NCBI GenBank assembly: GCA_963699305.1
Contig: OY969431.1
Coordinates: 186,001-250,000, forward strand
Reading direction: 5' to 3'
Origin: JBGQAS01 sp963699305
GTDB lineage: Bacteria; Chloroflexota; Anaerolineae; Anaerolineales; Anaerolineaceae
DNA: 64,000 nt
Shown piece after piece: positions 17,646 through 27,446 of the stretch (positions are counted from its first letter, which is position 1; each line of letters opens with the position of its first letter). Both the position numbers and the translations under genes were made by a program. A model generated the notes under the pieces. That model did no database searches and was not told where the DNA came from. It saw nothing but the letters and a program-made list of their open reading frames with translations.

Positions 17646-17674
17646 ATTATATAAACGGTTTCGACTCATTTCAA
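17646..17674 (-). promoter_or_regulatory. Promoter of the Cys-rich lipoprotein gene
   Basis: On the minus strand TTGAAA (17669-17674), a 17-bp spacer and a perfect TATAAT (17646-17651). The implied untranslated leader is about 95 nt. The stretch 17546-17645 shows nothing else recognisable. Confidence 0.65.
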
Positions 17675-17760
17675 TAGATAAACATGACGAAAAAGGTACG
17701 AGTTTGCAAGGTCACTGAAAGGATTGTCTGATGTCTCATGTTACGGCATTCTGGCAATCA

Positions 17761-17788
17761 TTGACGCTATGGTGAATGCGAGTATAAT
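17761..17788 (+). promoter_or_regulatory. Promoter of the P-type ATPase / trkA operon
   Basis: TTGACG (17761-17766), 16-bp spacer, perfect TATAAT (17783-17788). Predicted start near 17795, giving a leader of about 130 nt before the ATG at 17929. Confidence 0.75.
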
Positions 17789-17794
17789 TCCCCG

Positions 17795-17928
17795 CTTGTC
17801 ATCCCTTTCTAAGGCACTTGACATCCCCGATGCTATCCGTCGGGGATGATGTTTGTCTGATGCGGGGTGTGGAGCCGGCAATTTTATGCGATAATAATGC
17901 TGGTTCCAAGGAGTCGCGAAAAGTTCGT
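17795..17928 (+). promoter_or_regulatory. Structured 5' leader of the cation ATPase operon
   Basis: Two hairpins can be drawn: a 9-bp perfect stem at 17822-17830 with 17840-17848, and a 10-bp stem (two G-U pairs) at 17871-17880 with 17898-17907. AAGGAG (17908-17913) follows directly but lies 15 bases before the only in-frame ATG. It does not match the riboswitch consensus sequences I know (yybP-ykoY, M-box, ydaO). It may be a cation- or stress-responsive element; this is inference only. Confidence 0.4.
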
Positions 17929-20809
17929 ATGGTCACTCAAGTTGTTTCCAAATCAAGGTCAAATCCTGAATATTTTCATCTTTCTATAGATGCTGTCTAT
18001 GGGGAATTAAAAACCTGCTCAGATGGATTATCCACTCAGGAAGCGCAGGAACGGATCAAACAATACGGCAAGAATGCGATCCGGGAAGTAAAAGGAAAAC
18101 CGCTTATTGTAAAATTCCTGGCAAATTTCACCCATTTGATGGCGCTTCTATTATGGATCGGGGGAATTGTTGCGATCATTGCAAAAATGCCACAACTGGC
18201 TATCGCTGTTTGGATGGTTAATATCATCAACGGCGCATTCAGCTTCTGGCAGGAATTCCGCGCTGAAAAAGCAACGGAAGCATTGAAACGATTGCTGCCT
18301 TCTTTTTCGCGTGTCCTCAGGGATGGATTCGAACAAAAGATTGCCTCAGAGGAACTTGTTCCGGGGGATATTATTCTATTCGAGGAAGGCGATAGCATTT
18401 CCGCAGACTGCCGGTTGGTGGCACAGGCAGAATTGCGCTGCGATCAATCGACGCTCACCGGTGAGTCACGACCTGTACCAAAATCCACAGCGCCTGTTCA
18501 ACAGCAGGGACTGACTTATACCGAGATCCCCAACCTGATTTTTGCTGGAACCCATGTTGCTGCCGGTACTGCCAAAGCGGTCGTTTTTGCCACCGGTATG
18601 AATTCTGAGTTTGGCAAAATCGCAAATCTAACACAGGAAGTGGGTGAGGAATTAAGCCCACTTCAAAAAGAAATGGTCACTGTCACTCGCATCGTTACAT
18701 TAATTGCGGTAGGTGTAGGGGTGGTGTTTTTTATTCTGGCAGCAATCTTAACCCGCATTACCCTGGCAGAAGCATTCATTTTTTCCCTTGGGATGATTGT
18801 GGCGTTTGTCCCGGAGGGACTGCTGCCTACTGTAACGCTGGCATTGGCGATGGGAACCCAGCGCATGGCGAAACGACATGCCTTGATCAAAAGGCTTTCC
18901 GCAGTGGAAACATTGGGATGCACCACAGTGATCTGTACGGATAAAACCGGCACGTTGACTCAAAATGAAATGACGGTTCGCAGCATCCTCCTTCCCGGAA
19001 TATCCACAGATTCCAGGAAAATAATCAACCGCGATCTGAAGGTTACCGGGGTTGGTTACAATCCGGATGGCAGGATCCGCGAAGGCAGCCGGGAACTGAA
19101 TGCGAATTTGGATAAAGATTTGCGTGAACTTTTGCTAGCTGCCGGATTATGCAATAATGCCCGTCTGCGTCCCCCGAGTGAAGATGATAACGGTAATGGA
19201 AAAAAAGATCGTTGGACCATCCTCGGAGACCCAACCGAAGCCGCTCTGCTGGTTGTTGCCAGGGAAGCGGAATTGGATCTGGAAGATGAAGAATTTCGTC
19301 TGCCACGGCAGCGTGAAATCCCCTTCGAATCACGTCGCAAGCGCATGAGCACCATCCATCAATCTGGATTCTCCGATAAACGAGCGAAAGATGGCAGACC
19401 CATCCGTGAGGAAGTTGCATTCATAAAAGGTGCTCCCAAGGAAATGCTGGAACTCTGCACTTCGATTTGGGTCGATGGAAAAGGTCATCCCTTGTCTGAA
19501 GAGATGCGCAACCAGGTCCTCAAAACAAACGATGAATATGCGCGAAATGGATTACGCGTGCTGGCGTTCGCAAAACGGAATCTGCCACAAAAGACCGAGA
19601 AATATGCCGCTGAGATCATCGAAAAAGAAATGACCTTTTTGGGTCTTCTGGCGATGATGGATCCTCCGCGCCCGGAAGTGACGGCTGCGGTTGAAAAATG
19701 CAACCATGCCGGCATCAGGGTGGTCATGATAACCGGTGATTATGGATTAACCGCGGAAAGCATCGCGCGCCGCATCGGTATCGTGAAAGGTGAACAACCG
19801 CGTATCATCACCGGATTTGATCTGGATTCCATGGATGAGATTAAGTTGGTGGAAGCTTTGAAGGGCGAGGTTATTTTTGCAAGGGTTGCGCCGGAGCACA
19901 AACTGCGGGTTGTGGCTGCCCTGCAGGAATTGGGCAACGTGGTTGCGGTCACGGGTGATGGTGTGAACGATGCACCGGCGCTTAAAAAAGCTGATATTGG
20001 TGTTGCGATGGGGTTGGCGGGAACGGATGTTGCCAAGGAAGCCGCTGACATGATTTTGACCGATGATAATTTTGCGTCGATCGTTAACGCGGTCGAAGAA
20101 GGAAGAGCGGTATATGCGAACATCAAAAAATTCTCAACGTACATTTTCACGAGTAATACACCTGAAGCTGTACCTTTCATCATCAATGTGCTGACGCGTG
20201 GATAGGGTGCCGATCGCTCTAAATGTGATGCATGTTCTTTCCATTGATTTGGGAACCGACATCGTACCTGCTCTGGCTCTCGGTTCCGAGTTACCGGAAC
20301 CCGGTGTCATGGATAAGCCACCCAGGCTTCTGAGCGAGCATGTCATCACCAAGGCGATGTTATTGCGTGCTTACACATATTTGGGACTGGTACAAAGTTT
20401 GGCTGCAATGGCTGCCTTCTATTTTTACTATTGGACGAATGGATTTGCAGGCAAATGGCAGGATCTGCCTGCCAGCGGACCGATTTACCGGGCAGCCACC
20501 GCCATGGCATTGGCGGCGGTTGTCACCACACAAATTGGAAATCTATTTACGCAGCGATCTGAAAAAATATCGATATTCCGAATGCCGTTCTTCCGCAACC
20601 GGATGGTTTGGATTGGAATTGCCACCGAACTTGTGATCATATTCCTGATCGTTTATGCACCGTTTATGAATGAATTTGTCGGAACGGATCCCTTCAATCC
20701 CATCTATTTCATTTTCCTTTTCGCGTGGACCCCGTCATTAATTGTTGTCGATGAAATTGCCAAAATGATTATTCGAAAAAGAGAGCAGAAAAAAGGAGGA
20801 GGTCAATGA
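17929..20809 (+). CDS. Type IIC-like (Na,K-ATPase-like) cation-transporting P-type ATPase, frame-broken
   Basis: About 960 residues in two frames joined at 20195-20205, where one extra base creates TAG. Motifs: TGES, catalytic DKTGTLT (Asp about 338), TGDGVNDAPALKKADIGVAMG. Membrane-segment signatures fit the IIC branch rather than SERCA: M4 PEGLLPTVTLALA, M5 SNTPEAVPF, M6 SIDLGTDIVPALALGSE, then MDKPPR. All cation-binding carboxylates of Na,K-ATPase appear in these positions. The start (17929) follows a 130-nt structured leader; an upstream extension to 17818 is open but lacks family similarity. The stop overlaps the trkA start (ATGA). Ion specificity is inferred, possibly Na+ or K+. Confidence 0.85.
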
Positions 20810-21449
20810 AAGTATTAATCATCGGTTGCGGAAGAGTCGGTTCCGGGCTGGCAAAGACCCTTGGAATGCGCGGGCATCAAGTGACCGTGGTGGATAGCGA
20901 TCCTCGCTCTTTTGAAAAGTTGGGTAAAACTTTAAAGGGAAGACGTTTGTAGGGATCGGTTTCGACCACGACGTGCTTGTCCAGGCGGGTATCAAGAATG
21001 CCGATGCACTGGCTGCGGTCACGGAAAGCGATGAAGCCAATGTTGTGGCTGCCCGCATGGCAAAGAAAGTCTTTAAAGTGCCACGGGTTGCAGCACGCGT
21101 GTACGATCCACGCAAAGCGGAGATCTATCGCCGCTTCGGGTTGCAGATCATTTCGCCTGTCACGCTGGCGATCAACCGGATGGCAGAGTTGATGACTTTC
21201 TCACAGATGGCATCTGTTTCCGATATTGGCACAGGTGAAGTGGAATGCATTGAAGTTGAGATCCCCATGCACCTTGTCGGTCGTCCTGTAAGCAGTCTCG
21301 AAGTGAGCGGCGAGATCCATGTCATCACGTTGACCCGCAATGGCAAGACATTTCTGCCATCCATGGGAAGCGTTATGGAAGAGCAAGATCTTATCCATCT
21401 GGCTGTACTTTCAACTTCTTCCGAACGTTTGAAGAAGATGTTGGAATAA
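20806..21449 (+). CDS. trkA: TrkA-type K+ channel/transporter regulatory protein, first copy, frame-broken
   Basis: A protein of about 214 residues: an RCK/TrkA-N domain with Rossmann motif VLIIGCGRVGSGLA, then VVDSDP and ADALAAVTESDEANVVAA, followed by a TrkA-C domain (VECIEVEIPMHLVGRPVSSLEV). Such proteins bind NAD(H) or ATP and gate Trk/Ktr potassium uptake. One base is missing in the GGG run at 20937-20939 (KG then FVGIGFDHD in the next frame). The ATG overlaps the ATPase stop. No TrkH/KtrB membrane subunit is visible here, so partners are elsewhere or the pair serves the ATPase. Confidence 0.85.
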
Positions 21450-21471
21450 TTGGAATTCAGGAGAAGAACCC

Positions 21472-22136
21472 ATGAAAGTAATGATTGTCGGTGGTGGCAA
21501 AGTCGGTGAATACCTGACGGATTTTCTCTTGAAAGGCGGTCACCGGGTCAAATTAATCGAACAGCGGTTGGAAGTGGTCGAGCAGTTGAACAAGACCCTG
21601 CCCAAGGATGTGGTGGTCTATGGCAGTGGGACAGACCCGGACCTGCTCGAGGCAAACGGCATTCATAACATGCAGGTGGTTGCTGCGGTTACAGGCATTG
21701 ATGAGGTGAACCTTGTGGTCACCAGCCTGGCACGTTTGGAATTCAATGTTGCACGCACTATCGCCAGGGTCAACCACCCCAAGAATGCCTGGATGTTCAC
21801 CCGCGAAATGGGAGTGGATGTGGCTGTGAATCAGGCGGATTTGATCGGCAGCATGATCGCCGAGGAAATGTCCATGGGCGACATGATGCTGCTCCATTAT
21901 CTAAAAAAGGTCAATATTCGCTGGTGGAGGAAAAGGTAGCTCCCAATTCCTTTGCTGCCGGGAAGACGGTGAGCCAGCTTCACCTCCCGCAGCAGTGTGT
22001 TTTGGCAGCCATCCTGCGGCACGGCGAAATGATCATTCCCAAGGGCGATGTAGTGCTCGAAACCGCGGACGAGATCATCGCCGTGGTTCACTCTTCCCAG
22101 CTCCAACAATTGGCGGATCTATTGAAAGACAAATAA
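21472..22136 (+). CDS. trkA: TrkA-type regulatory protein, second copy, frame-broken
   Basis: About 222 residues. RCK N-domain (VMIVGGGKVGEYLTDFLL, VVYGSGTDPDLLEANGI, VVAAVTGIDEVNLVV, ARVNHPKNAWMF) and a TrkA-C domain (VAPNSFAAGKTVSQLHLP to the end). The frame breaks at CTAAAAAAGG (21901-21910); shifting back one base gives K-K-G-Q-Y-S-L-V-E-E-K. The site reads A AAA AAG in the zero frame, which could be either a lost A or a slippery site. Two neighbouring TrkA genes suggest a heteromeric gate. Gap to the first copy is 22 bp with an AGGAG ribosome site. Confidence 0.85.
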
Positions 22137-22197
22137 TGGGCTTTCCTCTTGTCAATTCAGAAAATTTTTCCCTCCATGCAAGAATTGGAACTGGGAG

Positions 22198-22240
22198 TAT
22201 AATCTCGGCTTATGCGTTTTGAGCAGGCCGAGATTTTATT
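22198..22240 (+). promoter_or_regulatory. Overlapping -10 element and terminator-like hairpin
   Basis: TATAAT (22198-22203) is followed at once by CTCGGC (22204-22209), which pairs with GCCGAG (22227-22232), then ATTTTATTTT. The hairpin may end the trkA transcript while the -10 starts transcription of the next gene. No good -35 is seen. Confidence 0.45.
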
Positions 22241-22263
22241 TTCTTAAACAAGGAGAATTCGAA

Positions 22264-23028
22264 ATGACCGTTCACTTGTACCTTTCCATGCTGCCTGAAG
22301 CACTCATCGCATCCATGCTTTCACCGGAGGAGTTTGGGACTTATTATGCAGTTGGCAGCCAAAAAAAATCACGCGGCCAGGCAATATTTTTCGAAATCGA
22401 TCCTGCTTTCCGAACCAAGGAAATTCCAATCGATGAAGGCATCAAGCGGTGTGTGCCTCATCCGGATGGCACTCCGAAACGCTCCATTTATTTATCCGTG
22501 TATCGAGCTCTCGAGAATGTTTCACTGGATGCCATTCAAAAGTTGTACCTTGTGACGCCTGACGGACGCACCCTTGGATTGGATAAGGCGGCGGATGTTC
22601 CCGAGGATGCCAATGGTCTGCATTTGTATCAGGAAATCGCTCCCGTGCATCCGCTTGTTGTGAGTTCGCTAGGCCCCAACGCTTTTTATGATCTGATCGT
22701 AAAAAATCCGACATCATTGCTTTCGGTACCTGCGGTCTGCTTTGCTGAATTGCGCCTTGGAGATCTGGCAATGGATCCCGAAAACGGTGAAGTGGGCGAT
22801 CTCCCATATTCCAACATGGATCACTTGCGCCAGTGTTTGTCCGATCTCAAAGGCAAAACGGTTCATACCAAAATGGTGGACAGGATCCACCCTGGAACTT
22901 TTCAATACCGCACCATTCAATCCGGTATTTTTGTCGGAAATCGTAAGACGTTTCTATTTTTCCCCATGCCATCCCGCGAAGAATTGCGACAAAACAATTA
23001 CGCCTGGTGGCGGTCGGCGAATATGTAA
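22264..23028 (+). CDS. Protein of unknown function preceding the pyrophosphatase
   Basis: A 254-residue soluble-looking protein with no signal peptide or membrane segment. I do not recognise a family. It begins MTVHLYLSMLPEALIASML; Cys are few and it contains many charged turns. The start at 22264 has AAGGAG 9 bases upstream; the longer frame from 22219 would add 15 residues without support. It ends 23 bp before hppA and reads in the same direction, so co-expression is likely. Ending YAWWRSANM. Confidence 0.65.
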   Translation: MTVHLYLSMLPEALIASMLSPEEFGTYYAVGSQKKSRGQAIFFEIDPAFRTKEIPIDEGIKRCVPHPDGTPKRSIYLSVYRALENVSLDAIQKLYLVTPDGRTLGLDKAADVPEDANGLHLYQEIAPVHPLVVSSLGPNAFYDLIVKNPTSLLSVPAVCFAELRLGDLAMDPENGEVGDLPYSNMDHLRQCLSDLKGKTVHTKMVDRIHPGTFQYRTIQSGIFVGNRKTFLFFPMPSREELRQNNYAWWRSANM

Positions 23029-23051
23029 TCATTCTTCAAGGAGATTTCATT

Positions 23052-25136
23052 ATGGTTGACAATACGTGGTTGTACATCGCAATTGGCGCAGGAATCCTTT
23101 CAGTAGGTGTTGCGGTCTACCTGTTTTTTTGGGTATTGAGGCAGGTTCCAGGTTCTGAAAAAGCTCAAAAGATTGCCGGGTGGATACGAGATGGAGCACG
23201 ATCGTATCTCAAGAAGTTATATAAATCTCTTGGCTTGGTGGCGGCAATCATCGGTGTTGTGGTTATCGTGATATTTAGTTTTGATATCGAGCATTTTGGA
23301 ACCGGACCGATGAATTTCAGTATTCTACGCGGTCTGGGTATGGCACTTGTTTTTATTTCGGGTTCGGTGTGCTCCGCCCTTGCCGGGTACATGGGTATGA
23401 CAGTCGCCGTTGCGGCAAACGTCAGAACTGCCCATGCAGCCACGAAAAGCATCAATAAAGCTTTCCAGGTCTCTTTCTATGGTGGTGCGGTAATGGGAAC
23501 CGCCATGGTTGGTCTGGCGATTATTGGCATGAGTATCATTTTCTTGATCACCCACAACCCTGAAGTTGTCCTTGCGTTCAGCTTTGGTGCATCCACCCTG
23601 GCATTGCTGGCAAAAGCCGGTGGAGGTATTTACACCAAATCTGCTGATATTGCGGCAGACCTGGTTGGAAAAATCGAGGTCGGAATTCCGGAAGACGACC
23701 CGCGCAATCCAGCTGTGATCGCTGATAATGTTGGCGACAACGTTGGGGATGTTGCGGGGATGGGTTCGGATATTTTCGATAGTTATGTAGCCAGCGCTGT
23801 CGCGGCGATGCTGCTGGGAAGTTCTTCGTTGTTCATCGGCAAAACGGAAGAGATGCGCTATACTATCTTTCCTTTGGCGCTATGTGGTTTGGGAATTGTG
23901 GCATCGTTGATAGGCATGCTCTTTGTACGGGTTCGCGAGAAGGGCAAACCCGGTGCAGCGCTGAATCGAGGAACGATCATCACCTGCATCATTTTTGCAT
24001 TGATGGTAACGGTCCTGGTGTTGGCTGGTGGGTATAAACTGGGGGTGCTGTGGGCGACTCTGGCTGGGTTAACGACCGGCATCGTGATTGGGTTTACTTC
24101 CGACTTCTTCACTTCGGATGAATTCAAACCGGTCATCAATACAGCCAGACAATCGGATTCGGGAGCAGCCATCACTATTATCAACGGCTTCAGCTACGGT
24201 TTGATCAGCATCGTTCCGTCGATCATTGGGATCGTGCTGGCAACCCTGGTTTCGTATTTTGTTGCCCAATCTGCCGGTGTTCCTGGTATTTATGGGATTG
24301 GTATCAGCGCTGTTGGTCTGCTTTCCGTAAGTGGCATGATCGTCTCTGCTGATGCATACGGACCGATCGTCGATAATGCCCGCGGCATCGCTGAAATGGC
24401 AGGCATGTCCAATGAAGTCATCGAGACTGCCGATGAGTTGGATTCTGCAGGAAATACTGCGAAAGCCATCACCAAGGGATTCGCCATCAGTGCAGCTGCG
24501 TTGACCGTACTTGCGTTGTTCGCAGCCTACGCTCAAGTGGTTGAAGCGCGTGGGGTGGAGTTGACCATCAGTCTGAAGAATCCGATGGTGGTGATTGGTG
24601 CATTCCTGGGTTCCATGACCCCCCCGCTTTTTAGTGCTTTAACCATGCTGTCCGTTGTTGACAACGCGTTCAAGATGATCAAGGAGATCCGGCGTCAGTT
24701 CAAGGCTTTTCCTGGCATCCTAGCTGGTACAGTAGAACCGGATTATAAAAAGTGTGTGAGTTTGGCGGCTGAGGGGGCGTTGAAGTCGCTCATTCTGCCT
24801 GCATTGATTGCAATTGTTCTCCCGGTTGCCATTGGATTCATCCTCGGACCGGAAGCGCTGGGTGGTTTCCTGGGTGGTGCCATTTTCACAGGCATCATCT
24901 TTGCATTGTTCATGGCAAATGCTGGTGGTTTGTGGGATAACGCCAAAAAGCATATTGAAAGTGGTGAATTTGGTGGTCCGGGTTCAGAGGCTCACAAAGC
25001 CGCTATCGTGGGTGACACCGTGGGTGATCCTTTCAAGGATACTGCGGGTCCATCCATTAATACCCTCATCACAGTCATGTCACTTGTTTCTTCCCTGTTG
25101 GCACCATTGATCGCCGTCATCCATATATTTAAATAG
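23052..25136 (+). CDS. hppA: Membrane-bound proton-translocating pyrophosphatase, K+-independent type
   Basis: A 694-residue integral membrane pump that couples pyrophosphate hydrolysis to H+ (or Na+) export. Catalytic segments: SADIAADLVGKIEVGIPEDDPRNPA (substrate site, read as ADLVGKIE and DDPRNPAVIADNVGDNVGD) and a C-terminal GDTVGDPFKDTAGPS. The class-deciding motif is GNTAKA with Lys at about residue 471; K+-dependent enzymes have Ala there, so this one should not need K+. About 16 membrane helices are expected for the family. ATG 23052 has AAGGAG 8 bases upstream. A strong terminator follows. Confidence 0.95.
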   Translation: MVDNTWLYIAIGAGILSVGVAVYLFFWVLRQVPGSEKAQKIAGWIRDGARSYLKKLYKSLGLVAAIIGVVVIVIFSFDIEHFGTGPMNFSILRGLGMALVFISGSVCSALAGYMGMTVAVAANVRTAHAATKSINKAFQVSFYGGAVMGTAMVGLAIIGMSIIFLITHNPEVVLAFSFGASTLALLAKAGGGIYTKSADIAADLVGKIEVGIPEDDPRNPAVIADNVGDNVGDVAGMGSDIFDSYVASAVAAMLLGSSSLFIGKTEEMRYTIFPLALCGLGIVASLIGMLFVRVREKGKPGAALNRGTIITCIIFALMVTVLVLAGGYKLGVLWATLAGLTTGIVIGFTSDFFTSDEFKPVINTARQSDSGAAITIINGFSYGLISIVPSIIGIVLATLVSYFVAQSAGVPGIYGIGISAVGLLSVSGMIVSADAYGPIVDNARGIAEMAGMSNEVIETADELDSAGNTAKAITKGFAISAAALTVLALFAAYAQVVEARGVELTISLKNPMVVIGAFLGSMTPPLFSALTMLSVVDNAFKMIKEIRRQFKAFPGILAGTVEPDYKKCVSLAAEGALKSLILPALIAIVLPVAIGFILGPEALGGFLGGAIFTGIIFALFMANAGGLWDNAKKHIESGEFGGPGSEAHKAAIVGDTVGDPFKDTAGPSINTLITVMSLVSSLLAPLIAVIHIFK

Positions 25137-25153
25137 AATAAAACAGAAAAGAG

Positions 25154-25181
25154 ACCGGAAGAATTCTTCCGGTTTCTTTTT
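25154..25181 (+). terminator. Intrinsic terminator after hppA
   Basis: A 20-base perfect palindrome at 25154-25173 (ACCGGAAGAATTCTTCCGGT) followed by TTCTTTTT. It separates hppA from the converging peptidase gene. Confidence 0.9.
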
Positions 25182-25189
25182 AATCTTTC

Positions 25190-26155
25190 TTACTGCCATT
25201 TAAGAAATACCTTGAGCACTTCCAGGTTGATATCGAAATCGGTGTCGTCATGGTTGGTGAGCTCAACGTCCGCTCCCGGTATGCCCTGGACTGCCGAAAC
25301 CCAATCGACGAATTCACCCGTGTATGTACAGCCGGTATTGACCGGTGGATAAGCATACGGTGTTACCCATGCCAGTGCGGAAGCCAGTCTGCTGGAATCC
25401 GGCAAGGCACCTTTCCCGCCACCGAATACGCCCAACCCAGCGCTGTGGTAACTGATGACGGCTTTGAAATTATGAGATGTAATGAAATTTGCCAGTGCGG
25501 TCGTTTCCGGCTCAGAAAAAGGACGAGGTCCGCCCGTGATGGGTTCCAAATCCCAACAGCCGAACGTATCCCAAGTCTCCTGCCAAAAGGCATCCCAGTT
25601 GCGGTTGAGATCTACCCCGTTTTCATTGGCGCGTCCCTTGGGTCCGTGCTCGCGAAATTCGCCGTCTGGATTGAGCGTTGGCATGATATACAGCGTCACA
25701 TCAGCGGGGATCAGGTTGGGATGTTTTTGGATATAGTGGATCAATTGGGTGGCAAGTACATAGGTGTTCCATTCGTATCCGCCATGGATATCCGCAACAA
25801 TGAGCTTTTCCACTGGTCCGGTGCCAAAACGGTACACGATCAGCTGCCTGCCCAGGACGGATTGTCCGATCACAATGGGTCCGCTGAAAAACGGAACTTC
25901 CACCGTAAAGGCAGTGGCGGTCTCGGTTGGGGTTTCTGTTGGTGGTGGTATGGGTGTTTCCGTCGCGGTGGGGGTGGCTGTTTCCGTGACTGTTGGGGTA
26001 GGTGTGGTGGTTTCAGTCGGAGAAGGAGTCTCCGAAGGGATGACAACCAGTTCGGGGAGATCTTCCTCGACAAGGGTGAAACATGCGGAAGCTGCAAATA
26101 GTAATATTAGTGCAGCGAAAACGAATGGTATAAGGGTGAATCGATGCGAGTTCAT
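25190..26155 (-). CDS. M14-family zinc carboxypeptidase-like lipoprotein
   Basis: A 321-residue lipoprotein (FAASAC lipobox) with a long Thr/Pro linker (TPTPTVTETATPT). The peptidase domain shows the M14 zinc signature: DIHGGYEWNTY (His and Glu), the substrate-binding NPDGEFREHGPKGR and NGVDLNRNWDAFW, and the third ligand in ISYHSAG. The candidate catalytic Glu is in GADVELTNHDD. It probably trims peptides or peptidoglycan stems at the cell surface. The start at 26155 (MNSHRF) is preferred to 26170. Convergent with hppA. Confidence 0.85.
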   Translation of the reverse strand: MNSHRFTLIPFVFAALILLFAASACFTLVEEDLPELVVIPSETPSPTETTTPTPTVTETATPTATETPIPPPTETPTETATAFTVEVPFFSGPIVIGQSVLGRQLIVYRFGTGPVEKLIVADIHGGYEWNTYVLATQLIHYIQKHPNLIPADVTLYIMPTLNPDGEFREHGPKGRANENGVDLNRNWDAFWQETWDTFGCWDLEPITGGPRPFSEPETTALANFITSHNFKAVISYHSAGLGVFGGGKGALPDSSRLASALAWVTPYAYPPVNTGCTYTGEFVDWVSAVQGIPGADVELTNHDDTDFDINLEVLKVFLKWQ

Positions 26156-26281
26156 GGTTGGAGAATGCATCCGGTATAATGAAAAGGATTCAGTACCGCC
26201 GGGGCGGTGATTGTGTTAATAATTATAGCATTAGGAAGCAGGTTCTCGCTTATATGAAATTTCGTATTATAAAGGAAATAC

Positions 26282-27409
26282 ATGTCAACAATTAAGAAAG
26301 AGAAGAAAAAGATTGTTTTTCTATTTTCAGATACCGGTGGAGGGCACCGCAGCGCTGCGCAGGCGATTATTGAAGTGCTTGAAACGGATTTCCCTGGCCA
26401 GTTTGAAACCGATATGGTGGATTTTTTCACAGAATACGCGCCACCGCCATTGAACTATGCCGGACCGACATACCCGGCGATGTCGGATATGAAACTGGTG
26501 TGGGATCTGGGATATAAATTCCTGGACAATAAGCGTCGTATGGATGCCATTTATGACCTTTTGTGGCCGTATGTTCGTCCGCGCGTTCAGAAGTTATTGA
26601 AGGAGCACCCATGCGATTTGTTGGTGTCCGTGCACTCGATCGTCAACCAACCCATCCTGCGCCTCAAAGATAAACGCACCCCTTTCATCACCGTGGTGGT
26701 TGACCTCGTTTCGACACCGGCTTTTTGGTATGAAAAGGATTCCGATCTGATCATCACTCCCACCACACCTGCCTATGAAAGAGGTCTTCGGTTGGGAATT
26801 CCAAACGAGAAATTAAGGCTGATCGGTTTGCCCATTTCAACCAAGTTTGGGGCAGTCAGGGAAAGTAAATTGGAGATCCGTAAACGCTTGGGCTGGCATG
26901 CGCATCGCCCGGTCGTGCTGTTGATTGGCGGTGGGGAAGGGATGGGAAAAATCGGCAAAACAGCGGATGCGATCAACGCTGCACAGCTGCCGGTATCGTT
27001 GGTCGTGGTCACAGGTAAGAACGAAACGTTAAAGACAAAATTGGAACAAAGATCGTGGCAAATCCCTGCCCATATTTACGGCTTTGTGCGTGAGATACCA
27101 GAGTTCATGTGTGCTTCGGACATCCTTATCACCAAAGCCGGACCTACGACTCTGTGTGAAGCGTTTACGATGAGTTTACCGGTCATCATCTCCAGTTATG
27201 TGCCGGGACAGGAAAGGGGGAATGTGGTGTACACAATCCAGAATAACGCAGGTGTATACGCACCTACCGTGGAAAGAGTGGTCTCATCGATCCGACATTG
27301 GCTCGACAAACCCGCTGAAATGAAAAAGACTGCCGAGTGCTCCAGAAAATTGGCGCATCCTGAGGCAGCCAGGGATATTGCAAAAATTCTGGCTAATTGG
27401 CTTGCATAA
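26282..27409 (+). CDS. MGDG-synthase-like diacylglycerol glycosyltransferase
   Basis: A 375-residue GT28-type enzyme. The N-terminal half starts KKIVFLFSDTGGGHRSAAQAI, the MGDG-synthase N-domain motif that binds the lipid acceptor. The C-terminal half has VLLIGGGEGMGK, FVREIPEFMCASDILITKAGPTTLCEA and PGQERGN, matching the UDP-sugar-binding domain of MurG-like enzymes. It should transfer a sugar from a UDP-sugar to diacylglycerol, making membrane glycolipid. The fit to family length is good. A terminator follows at once. AAAGGA lies before the ATG. Confidence 0.88.
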   Translation: MSTIKKEKKKIVFLFSDTGGGHRSAAQAIIEVLETDFPGQFETDMVDFFTEYAPPPLNYAGPTYPAMSDMKLVWDLGYKFLDNKRRMDAIYDLLWPYVRPRVQKLLKEHPCDLLVSVHSIVNQPILRLKDKRTPFITVVVDLVSTPAFWYEKDSDLIITPTTPAYERGLRLGIPNEKLRLIGLPISTKFGAVRESKLEIRKRLGWHAHRPVVLLIGGGEGMGKIGKTADAINAAQLPVSLVVVTGKNETLKTKLEQRSWQIPAHIYGFVREIPEFMCASDILITKAGPTTLCEAFTMSLPVIISSYVPGQERGNVVYTIQNNAGVYAPTVERVVSSIRHWLDKPAEMKKTAECSRKLAHPEAARDIAKILANWLA

Positions 27410-27411
27410 GA

Positions 27412-27445
27412 AAAATTCGGATGGGAGCAATCCCATCCGAATTTT
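27412..27445. terminator. Bidirectional intrinsic terminator
   Basis: A 15-bp perfect stem (27412-27426 with 27431-27445), loop GCAA, with A run before and T run after. It serves both the glycosyltransferase (plus) and the DUF2807 gene (minus). Confidence 0.9.
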
Positions 27446-27446
27446 A

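Noticed and set aside
25250..26101. A 283-codon open frame on the plus strand
   Set aside because: Antisense to the M14 peptidase, with odd composition (Cys-, Gly- and Arg-rich end) caused by the Thr/Pro linker of the true gene.
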